A stretch of 64,000 nt of DNA from Pseudomonas sp. B21-048. Lineage in GTDB: Bacteria; Pseudomonadota; Gammaproteobacteria; Pseudomonadales; Pseudomonadaceae. Of this stretch, positions 27,387-37,957 are shown in pieces (positions within the stretch are counted from its first letter, which is position 1; each line of letters starts with the position of its first letter). Both the position numbers and the translations under genes were made by a program. The notes beneath the pieces were generated by a model. It searched no databases and was not told where the DNA came from. It saw nothing but the letters and a program-made list of their open reading frames with translations. The DNA lies in NCBI RefSeq assembly GCF_024748615.1, contig NZ_CP087168.1:5394001-5458000 (forward strand), written 5' to 3'.

Positions 27387-29609
27387 TTAACGCACAGCCA
27401 GAATCGGGCTGCCCAAACGCTCAAGCAAGGTTGCCTGGGCACTGCGCGGGTTCTGGTTGCCGGTCGGTGTGTTGCGGATGTAGCGACCGTCCGCCTGCAG
27501 GCTCCAGCTGTGGGTGTTATCGGTCAGATAAAGCTCCAGCTCTTTCTTGACCCGCAAAATCAGCTTCTTGCCCTCGACCGGGAAGCAAGTCTCGACGCGC
27601 TTGTCGAGGTTGCGCTCCATCCAGTCGGCACTGGACAGGAACATCTGCTCTTCACCGCCGTTCAGGAAGTAGAAGACCCGGGTGTGCTCCAGGAAGCGAC
27701 CGATGATCGAGCGCACGTGGATGTTGTGGGATACGCCGGCGATACCCGGTCGCAGACAGCACATGCCGCGCACCACCAGATCGATACGCACACCGGACTG
27801 ACTGGCCTTGTACAACGCGCGGATGACTTTCGGATCGGTCAGCGAGTTGAACTTGGCGATGATGTGCGCCGGTTTGCCGTCGAGGGCGAACTGCGTCTCC
27901 CGGGCAATCATGTCGAGCATGCCCTTCTTCAACGTGAACGGCGCGTGCAGCAGTTTCTTCATGCGCAGGGTTTTACCCATGCCGATCAACTGGCTGAACA
28001 GTTTGCCGACGTCTTCGCACAAGGCATCGTCGGAAGTCAGCAGGCTGTAGTCGGTGTACAGACGAGCGTTGGCCGCGTGGTAGTTGCCGGTACCCAAGTG
28101 AGCGTAACGGACAATCTCGCCCGCTTCGCGGCGCAAAATCAGCATCATCTTGGCGTGGGTCTTGAAACCGACCACGCCGTAAATCACCACCGCACCGGCC
28201 GCTTGCAGACGGCTGGCCAGTTGCAGGTTGGATTCCTCGTCGAACCGCGCGCGCAATTCGATTACCGCCGTCACTTCCTTGCCGTTACGCGCCGCGTCCA
28301 CCAGCGCATCGACGATCTCCGAGTTGGCGCCGCTGCGATACAACGTCTGACGAACCGCCAACACATGCGGATCCTTGGCCGCCTGGCGCAGCAAGTCGAC
28401 CACCGGGGTGAACGACTCGAACGGGTGCAGCAGCAGGATGTCCTGCTTGCTGATCACACTGAAAATGTTCTCGCTGTTTTGCAGCAGTTTCGGGATCTGG
28501 GGGGTGAAGGGGGTGTATTGCAGCTCCGGATGACTGTCCAGACCAGTGATGCTGAACAGCCGGGTCAGGTTCACCGGACCGTTGACCTGATACAACTCGG
28601 TCTCGTGCAGGTTGAACTGCTTGAGCAGGTAATCGGACAGGTGTTTCGGGCAGGTGTCGGCCACTTCCAGCCGCACCGCGTCACCGTAGCGACGGGAGAA
28701 CAACTCGCCGCGCAGGGCGCGCGCCAGGTCTTCGACGTCTTCGGTATCGACCGCAAGGTCGGCGTTTCGGGTCAGGCGGAACTGGTAGCAGCCCTTGACC
28801 TTCATGCCTTGGAACAGGTCATCGGCGTGGGCGTGGATCATCGACGACAGGAACACGTAATTATCGCCTTGGCCACCCACTTCTTCCGGAACCTTGATGA
28901 TCCGGGGCAGCAGGCGCGGTGCCGGGATGATCGCCAGACCGGAGTCGCGACCGAAGGCATCGATGCCTTCGAGTTCGACGATGAAGTTCAGGCTCTTGTT
29001 CACCAACAACGGAAACGGGTGCGTCGGGTCGAGGCCGATCGGGGTGATGATCGGCGCGATCTCGTCGCGAAAATAACGGCGAACCCAGGTCTTGAGCTTG
29101 GTGGTCCAGTAGCGACGACGAATGAAGCGGACCTGATGTTTTTCCAGTTCCGGCAACAGAATGTCGTTGAGGATCGCGTATTGGCGATCGACGTGGCCGT
29201 GCACCAATTCGCTGATGCGAGCCAGGGCCTGGTGCGGTTGCAGGCCATCGGCGCCGGCCTGCTCACGGGCGAAGGTGATCTGCTTCTTCAGGCCGGCCAC
29301 CCGAATCTCGAAGAATTCGTCCAGGTTGCTGGAGAAAATCAGCAGAAACTTCAGCCGCTCCAGCAATGGGTAGGACTCATCCAGCGCCTGTTCCAGCACG
29401 CGAATGTTGAACTGCAGTTGCGAGAGCTCACGATGGATGTACAGGCTGCTGTCATCCAGACCGGGAATGGCAATCGCTGGCGCCGCCACAGCGGGCTCGG
29501 CCACCACCGCGGGTGGAGCAGGCTCCAGCTCCGGCGGGGTTTCGGCGATTTGCTCCACCACAGGTTGAGCGTCTTTTACGGCAACTTCAGTGAGTCCTTC
29601 GGTATTCAT
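27387..29609 (-). CDS. ppk: Polyphosphate kinase 1
   Basis: A 740-residue enzyme that polymerises the gamma-phosphate of ATP into polyphosphate. After a ~50-residue Pro/Ala/Glu-rich leader comes the N domain ([20 protein letters not shown]), then [19 protein letters not shown]. The catalytic part has [19 protein letters not shown] with the autophosphorylated histidine, and the second PLD-like motif [20 protein letters not shown]. The leader is longer than in E. coli Ppk (688 residues) but usual for Pseudomonas. It lies 18 bases after hemB on the same strand and is probably co-transcribed with it. Confidence 0.97.
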   Translation of the reverse strand: MNTEGLTEVAVKDAQPVVEQIAETPPELEPAPPAVVAEPAVAAPAIAIPGLDDSSLYIHRELSQLQFNIRVLEQALDESYPLLERLKFLLIFSSNLDEFFEIRVAGLKKQITFAREQAGADGLQPHQALARISELVHGHVDRQYAILNDILLPELEKHQVRFIRRRYWTTKLKTWVRRYFRDEIAPIITPIGLDPTHPFPLLVNKSLNFIVELEGIDAFGRDSGLAIIPAPRLLPRIIKVPEEVGGQGDNYVFLSSMIHAHADDLFQGMKVKGCYQFRLTRNADLAVDTEDVEDLARALRGELFSRRYGDAVRLEVADTCPKHLSDYLLKQFNLHETELYQVNGPVNLTRLFSITGLDSHPELQYTPFTPQIPKLLQNSENIFSVISKQDILLLHPFESFTPVVDLLRQAAKDPHVLAVRQTLYRSGANSEIVDALVDAARNGKEVTAVIELRARFDEESNLQLASRLQAAGAVVIYGVVGFKTHAKMMLILRREAGEIVRYAHLGTGNYHAANARLYTDYSLLTSDDALCEDVGKLFSQLIGMGKTLRMKKLLHAPFTLKKGMLDMIARETQFALDGKPAHIIAKFNSLTDPKVIRALYKASQSGVRIDLVVRGMCCLRPGIAGVSHNIHVRSIIGRFLEHTRVFYFLNGGEEQMFLSSADWMERNLDKRVETCFPVEGKKLILRVKKELELYLTDNTHSWSLQADGRYIRNTPTGNQNPRSAQATLLERLGSPILAVR

Positions 29610-29627
29610 CGAATGTTCCTGGGAGGG

Positions 29628-30833
<1,206 letters not shown>

Positions 30834-30914
30834 TCACGTCGAGACACATTTTGACACTTTCCTGAATGTGTCCGAGGGGTTAGGCTGCGCGTTCATTTCG
30901 CCAGCACCCAGACA

Positions 30915-31547
30915 ATGCTCCAACAATTTCTGCATGACTTCGGCTACTTTGCCCTGTTCCTCGGCACGTTTTTCGAAGGCGAAACCATTCTGGTGCTCGC
31001 AGGCTTCCTCGCGTTCCGCGGATACATGGACATCAATCTGGTAGTCGTCGTGGCGTTCTTCGGCAGTTATGCCGGCGATCAGCTGTGGTACTTCCTGGGG
31101 CGCAAGCACGGGCGCAAATTGCTCGCACGTAAACCGCGCTGGCAACTGATGGGTGATCGGGCGCTGGAACATATCCGCAAGCACCCGGACATCTGGGTGT
31201 TGAGCTTCCGTTTTGTCTATGGCCTGCGCACCGTGATGCCAGTGGCGATCGGGCTGTCGGGCTATCCGCCGGGACGTTATCTGCTACTCAACGGGATTGG
31301 CGCCGCGATCTGGGCCACGGCGCTGGCCGCAGCCTCTTATCACTTCGGCGCGGTGCTCGAAGGCATGCTGGGCAGTATCAAGAAATACGAGCTGTGGGTG
31401 CTGGGCGCCCTGCTGATACTGGGCTTTGTTCTGTGGCTGCGGCGGCGCTTCAAGAATGCCCGCCTGGCAAAGCAGATCTACGCCGACGAGCAGGCATTGA
31501 AAGCCGAACAGGCCAAGTCCAGCGAACCGACGACGCCCATCGAGTGA
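30915..31547 (+). CDS. DedA family membrane protein
   Basis: A 210-residue inner-membrane protein of the DedA/SNARE-associated (VTT) family, implicated in lipid flipping, notably of undecaprenyl phosphate. Family hallmarks: LFLGTFFEGETILVLAGFLA with the conserved Glu, FFGSYAGDQLWYFLGRKHGR, and the re-entrant FRFVYGLRTVMPVAIGLSG. The C-terminus is hydrophilic and Lys/Ala-rich. It is divergent from hemB; the 270-base gap holds both promoters. The 3' end overlaps the reading of a decayed desaturase gene on the other strand. Confidence 0.94.
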   Translation: MLQQFLHDFGYFALFLGTFFEGETILVLAGFLAFRGYMDINLVVVVAFFGSYAGDQLWYFLGRKHGRKLLARKPRWQLMGDRALEHIRKHPDIWVLSFRFVYGLRTVMPVAIGLSGYPPGRYLLLNGIGAAIWATALAAASYHFGAVLEGMLGSIKKYELWVLGALLILGFVLWLRRRFKNARLAKQIYADEQALKAEQAKSSEPTTPIE

Positions 31548-31555
31548 AGCGGTTT

Positions 31556-31943
31556 CTACAACAGTAGAGACCGATTCCGCTGAGCAGGCTGTAGCTGAGC
31601 AGCCCCACCCAGCCCACCACGCTGCCCGGCCATGGCCCGACCATTGGCGCCTCGAATTTGCGGAACTGGCTCAGGTCCGGTTTGTTCATCGGATATTGGG
31701 TCGCCACCTCCGCCGGCCACCAACCGGTGCGAATGAACCCGATCCGCAGCGCGTCCCACCCGCTTTCGGCGCGCCGGGCGCCGTCCCACAGCGGCACATG
31801 GAACTGCACGTTCGCCCCTACGGGTTCCAGCTCGCCAGCAGTGTGGTCATGCCGAAAATCACCGGTTCGTTGTCGTCCTCTTCCTGGAACGAGCCGAACA
31901 GACGGCCCCAAATAATGAACACCCCACTGTAGTTGCGATCCAT
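31556..31943 (-). pseudogene. Remnant of a sterol desaturase family protein
   Basis: On the minus strand the reading MDRNYSGVFIIWGRLFGSFQ, then EEDDNEPVIFGMTTLLASWNP, is the C-terminal part of fatty-acid-hydroxylase/sterol-desaturase proteins, in which 'DxNYxGxFxxWDRLFGTFxxE' follows the last histidine box. A TAG stop interrupts after SWNP (about 31826); one frame over, the match resumes as GANVQFHVPLWDGARRAES and RTGWWPAEVATQYPMNKPDL. So there is a frameshift. The N-terminal two thirds with the HxxxH/HxxHH metal-binding boxes are absent, and the end runs into the DedA gene's tail. It is a dead fragment. Confidence 0.8.
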
Positions 31944-32007
31944 AAACCCTATGGCAACGAGTGACAAATTAGTGGACATTTAACGCCATGAATCTGGAGA
32001 AAAGCCC

Positions 32008-32676
32008 ATGAGCAAAAAAATTGCAGTGATCCTTTCCGGCTGCGGCGTGTACGACGGCGCCGAGATCCACGAAAGCGTGATCACTCTGCTGCGGCTGGAT
32101 CAGCGCGGTGCCCAGGTGCAGTGTTTCGCACCCGATATCTCGCAATTGCAGGTGATCAACCACCTGACCGGCGAAGAAATGCCCGAGGCGCGCAACGTGC
32201 TGGTGGAGTCGGCGCGAATCGCTCGGGGCAACATCAAGGACATCCGCGAGGCCAGCGTCGAAGACTTCGATGCGCTGATCGTTCCTGGCGGATTTGGATC
32301 GGCCAAGAACCTGTCGAACTTTGCCGTCGACGGCGCCGGTTGCAGCGTTCAGGCTGACGTCCTGGCGTTGACCGAAGCGTTCGCCGAAGCCGGCAAACCG
32401 GTGGGGCTGATCTGCATCTCACCGGCCCTGGCGGCCAAGATCTACGGCCCGGGTGTGACTTGCACCATCGGCAACGATGCCGAAACCGCCGCCGCGATGA
32501 ACAAGATGGGCGCCACCCATGCCGAGTGCGCAGTGACCGACATCGTCGAAGACAAGGCGCGCAAGCTGGTGAGCACTCCGGCGTACATGCTGGCGCAATC
32601 GATCAGCGAGGCCGCTTCCGGCATCAATAAACTGGTCGACCGGGTGCTGGAACTGACCCACGAAAACGACGAATAA
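32008..32676 (+). CDS. elbB: Isoprenoid biosynthesis glyoxalase ElbB
   Basis: A 222-residue protein of the DJ-1/PfpI superfamily, similar to E. coli ElbB (SCRP-27A), a glyoxalase that affects isoprenoid production. It has the N-terminal IAVILSGCGVYDGAEIHESV, the ALIVPGGFGSAKNLSNFAVDG segment, and the nucleophile-elbow equivalent PVGLICISPALAAKIYG. CTGGAG stands ten bases before the ATG. It is a single gene followed at once by a palindromic repeat. Confidence 0.95.
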   Translation: MSKKIAVILSGCGVYDGAEIHESVITLLRLDQRGAQVQCFAPDISQLQVINHLTGEEMPEARNVLVESARIARGNIKDIREASVEDFDALIVPGGFGSAKNLSNFAVDGAGCSVQADVLALTEAFAEAGKPVGLICISPALAAKIYGPGVTCTIGNDAETAAAMNKMGATHAECAVTDIVEDKARKLVSTPAYMLAQSISEAASGINKLVDRVLELTHENDE

Positions 32677-32681
32677 CACTG

Positions 32682-32789
32682 TGATCGTTCCCACGCTCTG
32701 CGTGGGAATGCAGCCCGGGACGCTCTGCGTCCCAAAGCGGACGCAGAGCGTCCATTGAGGCATTCCCACGCAGAGCGTGGGAACGATCA
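32682..32789. repeat. Palindromic ~108-bp repeat, copy D
   Basis: Near-identical to copy C except that CTCCGCG is CTCTGCG, with the compensating change in the opposite arm (CGCAGAG). It lies between the elbB stop and the UPF0178 stop, directly touching the latter (stop codon at 32790-32792). Paired base changes in both arms mean the fold is conserved. Confidence 0.9.
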
Positions 32790-33242
32790 TTACCTACGCG
32801 ACAGCCGCGTGAGTATCCGATCCAGCGCATTGGCGAACGCCTGCTTCTCACGCTCGCCAAACGGGGCCGGTCCACCACTCATCTGGCCCTGCTCGCGCAG
32901 ATCGGTGAACAGGTTACGCACCGCCAATCGATCCCCCATGTTCTGCGCATCGAACTCCTTGCCCCGTGGATCCAGCGCCGCTACGCCCTTCTTTACCAGC
33001 CGGTCCGCCAGCGGCACATCGCTGCAAATCACCAGTTCACCCGGCACCGCGTATTCCACCAGGTAATCATCGGCGGCATCCGGACCGCTGGGCACCACGA
33101 TCAGCTTCACCAGGGCGAGGCCCGGTTTGATCTGCGGCTGACCGGCCACCAGCACCACTTCGAACTGGCGTTTGAGGGCGAACTTCACCACCAGATCCTT
33201 GGCTGCCCGCGGGCAGGCGTCGGCATCGATCCACACGCGCAT
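32790..33242 (-). CDS. UPF0178 (YaiI/YqxD) family protein
   Basis: A 150-residue protein with the family start MRVWIDADACPRAAKDLVVK and later GELVICSDVPLADRLVKKG, then FTDLREQGQMSGGPAPFGERE. This PIN-like NYN-related fold keeps acidic residues (DADACP, SDVPLAD) typical of a nuclease; no activity is established to my knowledge. ATG 33242 is preceded by AGAGG; a GTG three codons upstream is possible. It is convergent with elbB across a palindromic repeat. Confidence 0.93.
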   Translation of the reverse strand: MRVWIDADACPRAAKDLVVKFALKRQFEVVLVAGQPQIKPGLALVKLIVVPSGPDAADDYLVEYAVPGELVICSDVPLADRLVKKGVAALDPRGKEFDAQNMGDRLAVRNLFTDLREQGQMSGGPAPFGEREKQAFANALDRILTRLSRR

Positions 33243-33262
33243 GTTTTTCACCTCTTGAAAGC

Positions 33263-33305
33263 AAAAGATCGTCCGAAGGCTCGGGCCGCGTTCGGACGAT
33301 CTTTT
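33263..33305. repeat. REP-like hairpin with A/T-tailed arms
   Basis: Arms AAAAGATCGTCCGAA and TTCGGACGATCTTTT enclose GGCTCGGGCCGCG. The core equals that of the repeat at 3770. Lying 14 bases beyond the FTR1 stop, with A-rich and T-rich edges, it probably doubles as that gene's terminator. Confidence 0.8.
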
Positions 33306-33319
33306 AAAGGATCACTCGA

Positions 33320-35218
33320 TCAGGAAACCGACACCCGCCGCTTCTCAGCCATCCGGCTACGGCTGTACAGCACGATGATTGCAATGATCGCCACGGCCTG
33401 AGCACTCAGCGAATAGGCATCAGCGTGGATCCCCAGCCAGTCGAAATCAAAGAACGGCACTGGCCGCGTGCCGAAGACCCCGGCTTCCTGCAACGCCTTC
33501 ACACCATGGCCGGCAAACACCACCGACAACGCGCACAGCAGCCCGGCATTGATGCCGAAGAACAACGCCAGCGGCAGTTTCGCCGAACCGCGCAGAATCA
33601 CCCAGGCCAGACCGATCAGCAATACCAGCGCCGTCGCCCCGCCCGCCATTACGGCGTTGTGCCCTGCTGGCCCTGCCTGCAACCACAGGGTTTCGTAAAA
33701 CAGGATCACTTCGAACAGCTCGCGATACACCGAGAAGAATGCCAGGATCGCAAACCCGAAACGCCCGCCGCCGCTCACCAGGCTGCTCTTGATGTAATCC
33801 TGCCAGGCCGCTGCGTGGCGACGGTCATGCATCCACACGCCAAGCCAGAGCACCATGACACTGGCAAACAACGCCGTCGCGCCTTCCAGCAGTTCACGCT
33901 GGGCACCGCTGACGTCGATCACATACGCCGCCACCGCCCAGGTCGCCAACCCGGCCAGCAGCGCCAGGCCCCAACCGATATTGACGCTGCGCACCGCCGA
34001 TTGCTGACCGGTGTTGCGCAGGAATGCGAGGATCGCCGCGAGCACCAGAATCGCTTCCAGGCCTTCTCGCAACAGAATCAACAGGCCAGAAATGTAGCTC
34101 AGCGACCAGCTCAAGCCATCGCTGCCGAGCAGGCCAGCGGACTCTTTCAACTTGGCCTTGACCGTCTCCAGACGCTGCTCGGCCTGGGCCACCGGCAAAC
34201 CATCCTGCAACGACTGACGGTAAGCCATCAGGGACTTCTCGGTGTCTTTGCGCACGTTGGCATCGACATTGTCCAGAGAACTTTCGACCAACTCGAAGCC
34301 TTCCAGGTACGCGGCCACCGACAGGTCGTAGGCCTGATCGTGATCGCCGGCGCGGTAGGCTGAGATGCTTTTGTCCAAGGTGGCTGCGGTGTAATCCAGC
34401 AACTGCCCCGGGCCACGCTTGACCTGCGGCGGTTGCGCTCGTTGCGCGCGGAAGGTCGCGGCGGCTTGCGGACCTTCGGCGGCCTGCACTTCGGCGGGTG
34501 TCTGACGCGCCAGGTCGGCGATGTTGTAGGTTTTCTCGGACGTTGCCGTGGCCGGATCGGCGCTGAAGCTGGCGATGTAGGTCGCCAGGTCCCAACGCTG
34601 GCGATCATCCAGCTGATCGGCGAAAGCCGGCATGTCGGTGCCTTCGACGCCCATGCCCAGTGTGTTGTAGATCGCGTAGAGGCTCAGACGGTCCAGTCGC
34701 ACGGCATCGCGCAGATTGGCCGGCGGCGGCGTCATGCCGACGCCTGCCGGGCCATCACCGGCGCCCGCGTCGCCATGACACACCGAGCATTGCTGGGCAT
34801 ACAGCGGTGCGCCGCGGGTCGGGTCCGGGGTGATGACCGGGGCCTGGCTGACCTCGTAGGTCACTGCCAGTTTTGCCCCCAGTTGCCGCGCCTGACGGGC
34901 AACATCCGCGCCGTCCTTGCGTGCGGCGATCGCAGCGCGAAGGCTGCTGACCCCCTGTTCCAGTTCTGCGCGCTCGGGTTTGGCCGGTAAATCGGCGATC
35001 AAACCTTGCAACACCTTCAAGAATTCCTGCTGCTCGCGGTATTCAGACTCATCGATGACTTTGCCCGCCTCGACCGTCGCCGGGTAATCGGCGCCAATGT
35101 AATCGAGCAAATGCAGGGCCTTGGGCGCACCTTCTGTGGTTTCGGCCAGCGCATTGAAGCCGCAGAGCGCGATCATCGGCAGCAGGAGCCACGCCAGAAA
35201 ACGAGAGGAGCCAGTCAT
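33320..35218 (-). CDS. Cytochrome c-FTR1 iron permease fusion
   Basis: A 632-residue protein joining three parts. A signal peptide (about 1-25) is followed by a periplasmic helical region, then a cytochrome c domain with one haem site CSVCH at residues 144-148 and a distal methionine probably in GTDMPAFAD. The C-terminal half is a seven-helix FTR1/EfeU permease with REGLEA (384-389) and RELFE (499-503), the two R-E-x-x-E iron-translocation motifs. In yeast a separate ferroxidase feeds FTR1; here the haem domain could receive electrons from Fe(II) oxidation. No efeO or efeB gene is adjacent. It is divergent from the lipoprotein operon. Confidence 0.93.
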   Translation of the reverse strand: MTGSSRFLAWLLLPMIALCGFNALAETTEGAPKALHLLDYIGADYPATVEAGKVIDESEYREQQEFLKVLQGLIADLPAKPERAELEQGVSSLRAAIAARKDGADVARQARQLGAKLAVTYEVSQAPVITPDPTRGAPLYAQQCSVCHGDAGAGDGPAGVGMTPPPANLRDAVRLDRLSLYAIYNTLGMGVEGTDMPAFADQLDDRQRWDLATYIASFSADPATATSEKTYNIADLARQTPAEVQAAEGPQAAATFRAQRAQPPQVKRGPGQLLDYTAATLDKSISAYRAGDHDQAYDLSVAAYLEGFELVESSLDNVDANVRKDTEKSLMAYRQSLQDGLPVAQAEQRLETVKAKLKESAGLLGSDGLSWSLSYISGLLILLREGLEAILVLAAILAFLRNTGQQSAVRSVNIGWGLALLAGLATWAVAAYVIDVSGAQRELLEGATALFASVMVLWLGVWMHDRRHAAAWQDYIKSSLVSGGGRFGFAILAFFSVYRELFEVILFYETLWLQAGPAGHNAVMAGGATALVLLIGLAWVILRGSAKLPLALFFGINAGLLCALSVVFAGHGVKALQEAGVFGTRPVPFFDFDWLGIHADAYSLSAQAVAIIAIIVLYSRSRMAEKRRVSVS

Positions 35219-35545
35219 GAATAAATCTCAAATGGAAATACGAAGTAACACATTGTTCACTTCCAATGAGTTTCACTCAAGCTTTGTTGTGTTTGGTTTT
35301 TGTATTGACCAGCCGCCGCATTGAACTCCCGTTGCAATAAATAATGGCACAACCCTTCAAATATGACGCCAAAAAGCCATTACATAGCCAGCATCCCTGT
35401 TTATAATGCCGCGCCGTCGTTATTGCGATATGGCATTTATGCTCCTTTTTTTATGAGGAATTGGCAGGACGCCAACCGTTCTGTCGATGGGTCCCAACAG
35501 CCCGACCAGCACGCGGCTGCTTTTATTCAGGGAAGACGTACCCCT
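35219..35545. other. Divergent control region between the iron permease and the lipoprotein operon
   Basis: A 327-base AT-rich gap without a gene of its own. It contains a sigma-70-like promoter for the plus-strand operon (see next entry) and, near the FTR1 side at about 35260-35280, the palindrome TGAGT-GAA-ACTCA next to CATTGG, a possible weak Fur site. In-frame ATGs upstream of 35546 give no signal peptide and are not used. Confidence 0.5.
35380..35407 (+). promoter_or_regulatory. Putative sigma-70 promoter of the lipoprotein operon
   Basis: TATAAT at 35402-35407 is a perfect -10; TTACAT at 35380-35385 is a partial -35 at a 16-base spacing. It would give a leader of about 130 bases before ATG 35546. 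Confidence 0.45.
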
Positions 35546-36940
35546 ATGGCATTCCGCGCCCCCACCTTGATCGCGCTCAGCGCTGTCATGTTACTTTCCG
35601 GCTGCTCGGCCTTTCGTAACTACGATTCGGAACTTGCACAAACCAATCAGCAACTGGCTTCCGGCAACGTCGACGCCGCGTTGACTCTGTTGGAAAAAAA
35701 CAACACGGGTGCCGACAAAGACCTGCTCTATTACTTCGAGAAGGGTGAACTGCTGCGCGCCAAGGGCGATTTGTCCGGCAGCCAGAACGCCTGGACCCGC
35801 GCCGATCAGGTAGTGGGAAAGTGGGAAGACGCGGTCAAGCTCGACACCGACAAATACCTGGCCCAGTTCGGCAGTTTCCTGGTCAACGACAAGGTCCGTC
35901 GTTACGAAGGTTATGACTACGAAAAAGTTCTGCTGACGACTCAGATGGCCCTCAACCTGCTGGCGATGAACGACTTCGATGGGGCGCGCACCGCGATCAA
36001 GAAGACCCACGAGCGTGAAGCGGTGATCGCCGAGCTGCGCGACAAGGAATACCTCAAGAGCGAAGAGCAAGCCGAGAAAGAAGGCGTCAAAACCCAGTAC
36101 AAGGATCTTCAGGGTTACCCGGTGGCCAGCCTCGACGCGCCAGACGTGGTCAGCCTGAAAAACAGCTACCAGAGCGCGTTCAGCCATTATCTGGCCGGCT
36201 TCGTTTATGAAGCCCTGGGCGAGAAAGATCTGGCGGCGCCGGGTTATCGCAAGGCCGCCGAACTGCGTCCGAACACACCGCTGCTGGAACAGGCGCTGGT
36301 GAGTCTCGACAAACCCGCCAAGGATGAGGACAGCGACATCCTGATCGTCGTGCAAAGCGGTCTGGCGCCATCCCGCGACTCGATCCGCATTCCGTTGCCG
36401 TTGCCAATCAGCAACAACGTGGTGATCACGCCGCTGTCGTTCCCGATCATCAAACCGGATACCTCTACCGCCACCTTCGCCCAGATTGGCGTGGACGGTC
36501 AGCAACTGAACCTGACTCAACTCAACAGCACCACCGCCATGTCCCGTCGCGCGCTGCGTGATGACATGCCGGGCATCATCCTGCGCACCACCGTGCGGGC
36601 GATCACCCGTGGCGTGGCACAGAAGCAGATCAACGAAACCAACCCGTTGGCGGGTCTTGCGGTCGGCATCACTTCAGCCGTGCTCGAAGGTGCCGATACC
36701 CGTACGTGGCGTACGCTGCCGGACAACACTCAGGTAGTGCGTCTGCGCTTGAAGAAAGGCGAGCACCATGTCTCGCTGCCGAGCGCCGTGGGCGGCTCGG
36801 TGATCAAGGTCACTGTCGATCAGCGCTTTCAGGTCATCACCCTGCGCGCCGTGGGCAATCAAGTATTCGCCAGCGGCGTGGCGGCGCACGTGATCCCGAG
36901 CGCCAACCCGACCACCGTGGCCAGCCTCAAACAACCTTAA
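35546..36940 (+). CDS. COG3014 family lipoprotein
   Basis: A 464-residue lipoprotein; the lipobox LLSGC gives an acylated cysteine at residue 20. The N-terminal half is helical and repeat-like, similar to TPR proteins (SELAQTNQQLASGNVDAALT, LNLLAMNDFDGARTAIKKTH, SHYLAGFVYEALGEKDLAAP). The C-terminal half is beta-rich (ILIVVQSGLAPSRDSIRIPL and later). This arrangement is that of the COG3014 group often found beside ycfL and lpoB. Function is unknown to me; the TPR-like part suggests a protein-binding role at the outer membrane. First of four genes in the same direction. Confidence 0.85.
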   Translation: MAFRAPTLIALSAVMLLSGCSAFRNYDSELAQTNQQLASGNVDAALTLLEKNNTGADKDLLYYFEKGELLRAKGDLSGSQNAWTRADQVVGKWEDAVKLDTDKYLAQFGSFLVNDKVRRYEGYDYEKVLLTTQMALNLLAMNDFDGARTAIKKTHEREAVIAELRDKEYLKSEEQAEKEGVKTQYKDLQGYPVASLDAPDVVSLKNSYQSAFSHYLAGFVYEALGEKDLAAPGYRKAAELRPNTPLLEQALVSLDKPAKDEDSDILIVVQSGLAPSRDSIRIPLPLPISNNVVITPLSFPIIKPDTSTATFAQIGVDGQQLNLTQLNSTTAMSRRALRDDMPGIILRTTVRAITRGVAQKQINETNPLAGLAVGITSAVLEGADTRTWRTLPDNTQVVRLRLKKGEHHVSLPSAVGGSVIKVTVDQRFQVITLRAVGNQVFASGVAAHVIPSANPTTVASLKQP

Positions 36941-36955
36941 GAACGGAGTCTTTGC

Positions 36956-37327
36956 ATGCGTTTCAAATTCATCGCTGTCGTCGCCCTGGCCTTGCTGGCC
37001 GGCTGCGCCACCCCGCCACCACCTGAGCCAGGCAGCGCTGCCAGCAAGGTCGTGGCCATGGGCAAGCTCAAGAACATCGTGGTCGGTGCCATGCGCGTGG
37101 CCCGGGAAAACGGCTTCATGACGGTCAATGCGCAGCTGAGCAACACCAGCTACAACAACAAGACGTTCTACTACCGTTTTGCCTGGCTCGGCCCTGAAGG
37201 TTTCCCGGTTGCCGAGGAAGAAACCTGGAAAAGCCAGATGATGTACGGCGAGCAGACCAGTTTCATCCAGGCCATTGCGCCAACCGCCAAAGCCGTGGAT
37301 TTCCGTCTCGAAATCAAAACGCCTTAA
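36956..37327 (+). CDS. YcfL-like lipoprotein
   Basis: A 123-residue lipoprotein; LLAGC places the lipidated cysteine at residue 17, followed by a proline-rich linker. The domain (IVVGAMRVARENGFMTVNAQ, LSNTSYNNKTFYYRFAWLG) matches the YcfL/DUF1425 family, a small beta-sandwich. In E. coli ycfL lies directly before lpoB, and the same order holds here, 39 bases before the LpoB-like gene. Role unknown; lipidation and neighbours point to the outer membrane. Confidence 0.88.
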   Translation: MRFKFIAVVALALLAGCATPPPPEPGSAASKVVAMGKLKNIVVGAMRVARENGFMTVNAQLSNTSYNNKTFYYRFAWLGPEGFPVAEEETWKSQMMYGEQTSFIQAIAPTAKAVDFRLEIKTP

Positions 37328-37366
37328 GCCCCACACCCTATTCGTTCAGTTCTAGAGAGCATTCCC

Positions 37367-37954
37367 ATGTTTGCACGCTTTTCGTTCATCGCCGTCATCG
37401 CCCTTCTGGCCAGCGGTTGCGCCAACACTTCGCCAACCTTGGGCAGCAAAAACATCAGCTACGGCGACACCAAAGCCGTGGAAACCGTGACCAACGAGTT
37501 CGGCTCCACCGACCTGCAGATGATCGCCGAATCCATGACCCGCTCCCTGGCGCAGTCCGGCATCCTGCAAGGCCGTCCGGTGGTTCAGGTTTACGACGTG
37601 AAGAACAAGACCAGCGAGTACATCGATACCCGCGAAATCACCACCAGCATCAAGACCCAGTTGATGAAGACCGGCGTCGCCCGCTTCGCCAGCGATAACA
37701 CCGCCATGCAAAGCCAGGTTGACCAGCTGAAGTTGCAAAACCAGAGCGGCCTGTACAAGAAAAGCACCGTTGCCAAGACTGGCAACATGATCGCAGCCCA
37801 GTATCGCATCGAAGGTTCGATCAGCTCGATCGTCAAGCGCAGCAGCGATTACAAGGATGTCTTCTACAAGTTCAGCCTGCAATTGATCGACGTTGAAAGC
37901 GGTCTGGCCGAATGGATGGACGAAAAAGAGATCCGCAAAACCACGGAGCGTTAA
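37367..37954 (+). CDS. lpoB: LpoB-like penicillin-binding protein activator
   Basis: A 195-residue lipoprotein with LASGC (cysteine 18). The domain is clearly LpoB: SYGDTKAVETVTNEFGSTDL, MIAESMTRSLAQSGIL, PVVQVYDVKNKTSEYIDTRE and AAQYRIEGSISSIVKRSSDY. E. coli LpoB activates PBP1B from the outer membrane through a long disordered linker; here the linker after the lipobox is short (about ten residues), which would make spanning the periplasm harder. P. aeruginosa uses LpoP for PBP1B, so the partner of this protein is uncertain. Third gene of the operon; four bases before the next. Confidence 0.88.
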   Translation: MFARFSFIAVIALLASGCANTSPTLGSKNISYGDTKAVETVTNEFGSTDLQMIAESMTRSLAQSGILQGRPVVQVYDVKNKTSEYIDTREITTSIKTQLMKTGVARFASDNTAMQSQVDQLKLQNQSGLYKKSTVAKTGNMIAAQYRIEGSISSIVKRSSDYKDVFYKFSLQLIDVESGLAEWMDEKEIRKTTER

Positions 37955-37957
37955 TCG

